Source of the DNA: Adiantum capillus-veneris
Lineage: Eukaryota; Streptophyta; Polypodiopsida; Polypodiales; Pteridaceae
Direction: 5' to 3'
Assembly (NCBI GenBank): GCA_014529385.2
Contig: CM043956.1
Location: 87,473,721 to 87,537,720, forward strand
DNA length: 64,000 bases
The notes beneath the pieces were generated by a model. The model did no database searches and was not told the origin of the DNA. It saw nothing but the letters and a program-made list of their open reading frames with translations. A program made the translations under genes and the position numbers. Positions 58,437-64,000 of the stretch are shown piece after piece. The number at the start of each line of letters is the position of its first letter. Position 1 is the stretch's first letter.

Positions 58437-58718
58437 CAATGTAAAAGCTCTCAAAGAGCCTTTAGGCCGTTTAAGGGCACCAACATGGGCACCATGGTAG
58501 CCCTATGACCCTAGGGCCATAAGATCTCTCATTGGAATAGAGGGAAACATATGGCCCTTCAGCTTGTACATTGGCACCGTGTGGCCCTAAGGCCATAGAA
58601 TCTCTCATCAAAATAAAGGGAAACCCAAGGGCCTAGGGCAAGAGGGTGGCCTAGGCGTCCATGTGAAAGCTCCCACAAGATAATTTAGGCCGTTTAAGAG
58701 AACCTACATGGGTACCAT
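58437..58718. repeat. Satellite array 2a
   Basis: About 1.3 satellite units continuing the array on the right of the copia composite; it stops in the accatggtagccc part of the unit. Confidence 0.88.
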
Positions 58719-59264
58719 GGTTGGGAAGCTTACCTCGTAGAGTCACGAGTTATGTTGCCATGATTAGCTCACTAATCTAGTGAGTGTTTCCATGCCCTAG
58801 TCGGGTGGCTCATCACTCTGGATTGACAATTATTGTTGATCACTGGAGATATGCTACGATGGCTTCCACCAACATTTGGCACAATTTTTGGGGATCAATG
58901 GCCTACGCTAGTGTAATTGTGGCATAATTGGATAGGTTTCCTCACTAATTTCCTTTGTGTCGTTTGATGTTTTGTGGAATTTGGATGTGTGTATATGACA
59001 ATGTGATTAATTTCTTCTAATTTGTCACCAAATCTTGCTAATTGTGTGCCTACACACTCTAATTTTACACTAATCCTTTGCTAATTTCACTAATCTTTGC
59101 TAACTTACACTCTAATTTTCTACTAATTGCATTAACATTTTGTCCTTATGCTTTGGTATTTGCCTAATTAGAGGCTTTGATTGCATTGTAACAATGCCGA
59201 TTTGTGCTAATCACTTGACGATCCGTTGATTTTGGAATGCAAGATTAGGGCTTGGAGCATCAAC

Positions 59265-59528
59265 AAAATCGGCCTACATATCCTGTAGGTAATTGGATGG
59301 TGCCATTGGATCCAAGATTTATGCAGTATGCTTAGCTATTGTCAATTTGATGATTTTGGGCTTTTGATTCATGTGTTTGCATGCCGTCACAATGCCAAAA
59401 TCGGCCTACATATCCTGTAGGTAATTGGATGGTGCCATTGGATCCAAGATTTATGCAGTATGCTTAGCTATTGTCAATTTGATGATTTTGGGCTTTTGAT
59501 TCATGTGTTTGCATGCCGTCACAATGCC
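59265..59528. repeat. 132-bp tandem duplication
   Basis: Copies at 59265-59396 and 59397-59528, beginning aaaatcggcctacatatcct, apparently identical. Confidence 0.9.
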
Positions 59529-60247
59529 AAAATTTTCCTAGAATGAAATGTGCAATGTGGTAATATGCATTGTTGATTTGCTTAATTGGATGCTAGGAGG
59601 GTCAATTGCAATTGTGTGCACTAAAATCTAGTGTGACTTAACTAATAAGGTTGAAGGTTATGCTTTAAGAAAAAAATCATAGAAGGGATATGTAAGTTCC
59701 TCTAAGACGGTGTGATTAGCCCTTATGGCTGCGCCGAGAAAATAACAGATGACAGAGGTGAGTTGGATGCCGACAAAGCTAGGAGGGAGCTTTTATCTAG
59801 GTTGGGCATTAAACTCACTCTCAGTACTCAGGGATTTCATTAACATGATCACAAACATGTGAACTTGCAATTTTTTGATTTTAGCTGATTTTTTTTAAAG
59901 TTTGTACATGAGTTTTAGTTATATACAAGTCTCACTTCAAAAAACTCACGAACGGGCACAAACAGTAACCTGACATCTGGCTCTATGCTAGTGACTTGCC
60001 CTGCATGTACATATGCTTGCTAAATCCAGCATAAAAAACCCACAAAAAAAATCTCACACACCTTTTTGACATCGGGCGTCATGTCCATATGTACAAATTT
60101 ACAAAAAACGGGGTTCAATAGCCTAGGCCACTCTCCCAATTTTCCTTTGCAAGCCTTAGACAAATCTTTAATGATAGGAGGATACCCATGTTCTGATTTA
60201 GCATTCCCTTTAGGATTGTATGCAGTACTGACATGGATTTAATATTC

Positions 60248-60516
60248 ATGTGATCACATGAAATTTCTTGTGATCACAATGTTTATAATCACATTCACAT
60301 AATCACAATTAACGTGATCACAAAATATCCGATAGTGGTGATGTAGCAACCCACCAAAACCCACCGAGGTTTGTGTTTTTCTTGACGAGCTTACTAGGAG
60401 ACTATGTGAACCGTAAACGGAGGCCATTAGGAAATGAAAAAAATCCCAGTGAGCTTACCAAATTCGGTGATTTCTATAGGTTAAGAGGAAGTCACGTGAA
60501 TATTCAACGTGATCAC
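60248..60516. repeat. Cluster of (A)TGTGATCACA palindromes
   Basis: tgatcac or gtgatcac words occur at about 60250, 60271, 60318, 60509 and 60527, with related taatcaca words between them and one (atgatcacaaacatgtg) at about 59846. Confidence 0.75.
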
Positions 60517-60543
60517 ATATTTTGAAATGTGATCACTCAATGT

Positions 60544-62575
60544 TATTGAGCCCTATGGACCTAGTACCAAAGGAGGTCTCATTGGAATAGAGGGCAACCT
60601 ATGGCCCTTGAGCTTATACATTGGCACCCTATGGCCCTAGGTCCATATGACCTCTCATCAGAATAGAGGGAAACCCAAGGCTCTAGGGCCAGAGGGTGGC
60701 CTACGTGTCAATGAAAAATCTCTCCAAGAGCATTTAGGCCATCTAAGGTCACCTACATAGGCACCATGATAGTCCTATGGCCCAAGGGTCATAACACCTC
60801 TCATTGGAATAGAGGGAAACATATGGCCCTTGATCTTATACATCGGAAACCTATGGCCCTAAGGCCATGGATCTCTCATTTGAATAGAGGGCAACCTATG
60901 GCCCTAGGGCCACAAGGTGGCCTAGATGTTAATGTAAAAGCTCTCTAAGAGAATTTAGGTCATTCAAGGGCACCTACCATGGCACCATGGCAGCCCTATG
61001 GCCCTATGGCCATATGATCTCACATTACAATAGAGGGAAACCTATGGCCCTTGAGATTATACACTTGCATTCTTTGGCCCTAAGTCCATAGGATCTCTCA
61101 TCAGAATAGAGAGCAACCATAGGGTGGCCTAGGTGTCAATGTAAAAGCTCTTCAAGACCATTTAAGCCGTTTAAGGGCACCTATATAGGCATCATGGTAG
61201 CCCTAAAGATTGGCCCTTGAACTTGTACATTGGCACCATGTGGCCCTAAGGCCATAGGATCTCTCATTAGAATAGAGGGCAACCTATGGCCCTAGGGCCA
61301 CAAGGTGGCCTAGGTGTCAATGTAAAATCTCTTAAAGAGCATTTAGGCCATTCAAAGACACCTACATGGGCATCATGGTAGCCATATGGCCTTGGGGCTA
61401 CAGGATCTCTCATTATAATAGAGGGAAACCTATTGCCCTTGAGATTATATATATTGGCACCTTATGGCCCTAAATCATCAGAACAGAGGGCCTAGGTGTC
61501 AATGTAAAAGATCTCTAAGAGCATTTAGGCCATTCAAGGACACCTACATGGGAACCATGGCAGCTCTATGGCCCTAGGGCCATAGGATCTCTCATTGCAA
61601 TACAGGATAAAATTATGGCCCTTGAGCTTATACATTGGCACCCTATGGCCCTAAGGCCATAGGATATCTCATCAGAACCATGGACCTAGGACCACAAGGT
61701 GACCTAGGTGTCAATGCAAAAGTCCTCCAAGAGGTTTTATGCCATTCAAGGACACCTACATGGACACCATGGTAGCCCTAGGACCATAGGATATCTTATT
61801 ACTATAAAGGGTAATCTATGGCGCTTGAGATTATACATTGGCACCCTATGGCCCTAAGGCCATAGGATCTCTCATCAAAATAGAAGGAAACCTATGGTCC
61901 TAGGGCCAAAGGTGTCCTAAGTGTCAATGTTAAGTCTCTTAAAGAGCATTTATGCCATTCAAGGGCACCTATACAGGCACCGTGGTAGCCCTATGTCCCT
62001 AGGGACATAGGATCTCACATTACAATAGAGGGCAACCTATGGCCATTGAGCTCATACATTGGCATCCTATGGCCGTAGGGCCATAGGATATCTCAACAAA
62101 ATAAAGGGAAACCTATAGACGTCAGGACATAGGGTGGCCTAGATATCAAATTCAAAGCTCTTCAAGAGTATTTAGGCTATTCAAGGGCACTTACATGGGC
62201 ACCATGGTAGCCCTATGGCCCTAGGGCCATAGGATCTCTCATTGCAATAGAGGGAAACCCATGGCCCTTGAGCTTATACATAGGCACCTTGTGGCCCTAA
62301 GCCCATAGGACCTCTCATCAAAATATTGGACAATCCATGGCCCTAGGGCCACAGGGTGGCCTAGGTGTCTCTTTAAAAGCTCTCCAAGAGCATTTAGTCC
62401 ATTTAAGGGCACCTACATGGACATCATGCTAGCCCTATGGCCATAGGGCAATAATATCTCTTGTTGGAATAGAGGACAACCTATGGCCCTTGAGCTTATA
62501 CATCGGCACCTTATGGCCCTAATTCCATAGGATATCTCATTATAATAGAGGGCATTTTATGGCCCTAGAACACCT
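60544..62575. repeat. Satellite array 2b, about 9-10 units
   Basis: Same satellite as array 1, with cacctacat landmarks about 180-230 bp apart (60751, 60979, 61179, 61359, 61549, 61754, 61968, 62189, 62407). Perfect palindromes TATGGCCCTAGGGCCATA are at 61567-61584 and 62214-62231. The array fades at about 62575. Confidence 0.9.
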
Positions 62576-62782
62576 ATTTAGGAAAATAGGGAAAAATTCA
62601 CACATTTGGGACGATTCTTTGTGTCTCATGGACTTGAGATAAGATTGTATTGTATTAGGTTGTTGCACAAATGAAAACTGAGATACAATGTTTAGTGGAT
62701 GCTTATGAGTCTGCAAGATCCAATATGGTCCGTTTTCAACAACCATACTATACACTAGAGTGTTTTTGCACATGTTAGTTTA

Positions 62783-62784
<2 letters not shown>

Positions 62785-62859
<75 letters not shown>
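62785..62859. repeat. (CA)n microsatellite
   Basis: About 75 bp of pure CA. Reading frames through it (poly Cys/Val) are not genes. Confidence 0.95.
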
Positions 62860-62861
<2 letters not shown>

Positions 62862-63153
62862 TCATGCACCCAAAATTTTCTTCCCACTCGTGCTTCATTT
62901 AATAAAACAATTGAAATGTAAGTTGCAAGAAAAACTTGGGTGACTAATGTGAAAAAAAACACCATTCATATTGAATAAGATTTCTTGAAGATTACAAAGG
63001 TGGGATGCCATTATCAATGTTGATAATGACCATAGCTATGGGTGGACTAATTGGAACCATTGCTAGAAGATTACAAAGTTGAAAGGCGAATGCTGAGCTA
63101 TCATTCCTCTTCATTTGCATTGACATTTGATGGTGCCTCATGTTCATCAAGTT

Positions 63154-64000
63154 TCAACTGACTCTTTTGGCCTTGAGGATTATTGCCTTTGGAATCTTGA
63201 TTTTGTCCACCCTTGGGCTTCCATGCCCAAATGATGCAGCTAGTATCTTACGTTGAGGATCATTGATGTTCTCTCTCCAATACTTGTTCCAACAATCCTT
63301 GTAAACCTCCACATCACTTGCATTCTTCTTCTTTGAAATTGGTGCCCAGTATTGTATCTTCACTTGAAGATAGGTTGTCGAGTCATTGTTCTGATCAATA
63401 TCCATTTTGCTGCCACTCCTAACCAAATTGGGTAATTTTCTCACAAGGTTGCACAAGTACAAAGTCTCCCTTTGCCACATCAAGAGTTGGGTTGAACTCC
63501 TCAGCAGGTTTGTTGCGCATTGGACCACAATAGTGGTCCTCTATTATGTCAAGTGCTTCATCTAGACCATCTTTCAATGGAACTTCAAGAGGATGATCTT
63601 GTTCACGCATACTCCTTGGCCAAAAGTCATCAAATAAAGTGTTCTCACTTTGTCCAAGGTTTTGCATAGCTTGCATGAGATTCTCCTAGTACATAAGAAC
63701 TGGGTTGATCCACCTAGCATACTCACTTTCATCTCCTTTCTCTTGCAAGTGATCTTTCCACCAACTAACATCCTTCTTTATTCCTTCCATAACTTTCTCA
63801 CTATCTTTAACATACTCAAAGGGTGGTAATAGTTTTGGAACACCTTCAGGAAGCTTGGCTCCTCCTTGGTCATTTCTCTTCCATAACTCTATACCATTTT
63901 CGGGTAACCAATCCACATTTTTAGGGTGCACTTTGTACTGCATCAAAGGTATTCCATCACTCATATAGAACCTAAATTGCAATGGCTTTGAATGACCCAC
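63154..64000 (-). pseudogene. Unknown reading frame, broken, runs off the edge
   Basis: Minus-strand frames 64000-63686 and 63676-63419 are in the same phase, split by one TAG. A third frame (63528-63154) takes over after a shift near 63450. Pieces such as VDWLPENGIELWKRN, DDFWPRSMREQDHPLEVPL, IQYWAPISKKKN and VYKDCWNKYWRENI look like real protein (Trp-rich, low repetitiveness). I do not recognise the family. It could be a captured or transposon-borne gene, or a decayed host gene; its 5' part is outside the window. Confidence 0.5.

Larger units (their letters stand above)
58719..60543. mobile_element. Unclassified 1.8-kb insertion in the satellite
   Basis: Interrupts a satellite unit between accatggt (left) and gagccctatgg (right). 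It holds no coding frame of note. It has a 132-bp tandem duplication and, in its right third, a cluster of GTGATCAC palindromes. Non-autonomous DNA element is a reasonable guess; no clear terminal repeat or target duplication was found. Confidence 0.5.

Noticed and set aside
62780-62965. Frame encoding a Cys/Val run
   Set aside because: Translation of the (CA)n microsatellite.

Overview
The window reads as nuclear DNA of a plant with a large, repeat-rich genome. Evidence is the eukaryotic intron structure, plant-type Ty1/copia and Ty3/gypsy chromodomain retroelements with initiator-Met-tRNA primer sites (TGGTATCAGAGC), a BED-finger hAT transposon, long satellite arrays and many microsatellites. 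I cannot fix the species; a fern or another big-genome land plant would fit, but that is inference. Only one ordinary host gene is recognisable: the 5' two exons of a PIG-T (GPI transamidase subunit) gene on the minus strand at 4.2-6.4 kb. Almost everything else is transposable element or satellite.

Layout. 0.45-3.6 kb: a hAT element with a two-exon, apparently intact transposase, lying downstream of the last visible PIG-T exon and so probably inside a PIG-T intron. 6.5-9.6 kb: low-information sequence with a copia protease remnant. 9.6-21.3 kb: a plus-strand chromovirus (E1) carrying a minus-strand relative (E2, 11.9-18.7 kb), with a deletion that removed most of the E1 pol region and the tail of the E2 3' LTR. 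21.3-35.2 kb: a minus-strand LTR element (E3) with gag and protease but no reverse transcriptase or integrase that I can find. Its 3' part has a degenerate repeated Trp-x-Pro-Lys peptide. E3 is interrupted by a minus-strand solo LTR (TSD AGTCA), itself interrupted by a full-length plus-strand copia of the same family (25.6-31.1 kb). 35.2-38 kb: AT-rich, no genes. 38.2-40.1 kb: about eight units of roughly 280 bp, most carrying the 20-bp perfect palindrome ACATGGATCGCGATCCATGT or a variant. 40.2-45.3 kb: a decayed minus-strand chromovirus (E4). 45.9 kb: a SINE-like tRNA-derived piece. 47.8-62.6 kb: a roughly 215-bp satellite whose units contain the 18-bp palindrome TATGGCCCTAGGGCCATA. It is split by an 8.06-kb copia composite (50,376-58,436; TSD CAATG, but with unlike LTRs) and by a 1.8-kb insertion. 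62.8 kb: a (CA)n tract. 63.2-64 kb: a broken unknown reading frame running off the right edge.

How it fits together. The order of nesting gives a relative history: E1 first; E2 into E1 and E3 into the E1 3' LTR; a copia solo LTR into E3; then a sibling copia into that solo LTR. The satellite predates its two insertions. The retroelement reading frames carry stops and frameshifts, so most are dead copies. The hAT transposase is the only long mobile-element gene that reads intact after one intron is removed.

Limits. All repeat periods, boundaries and similarities were judged by eye. No alignment, folding or database search was run.
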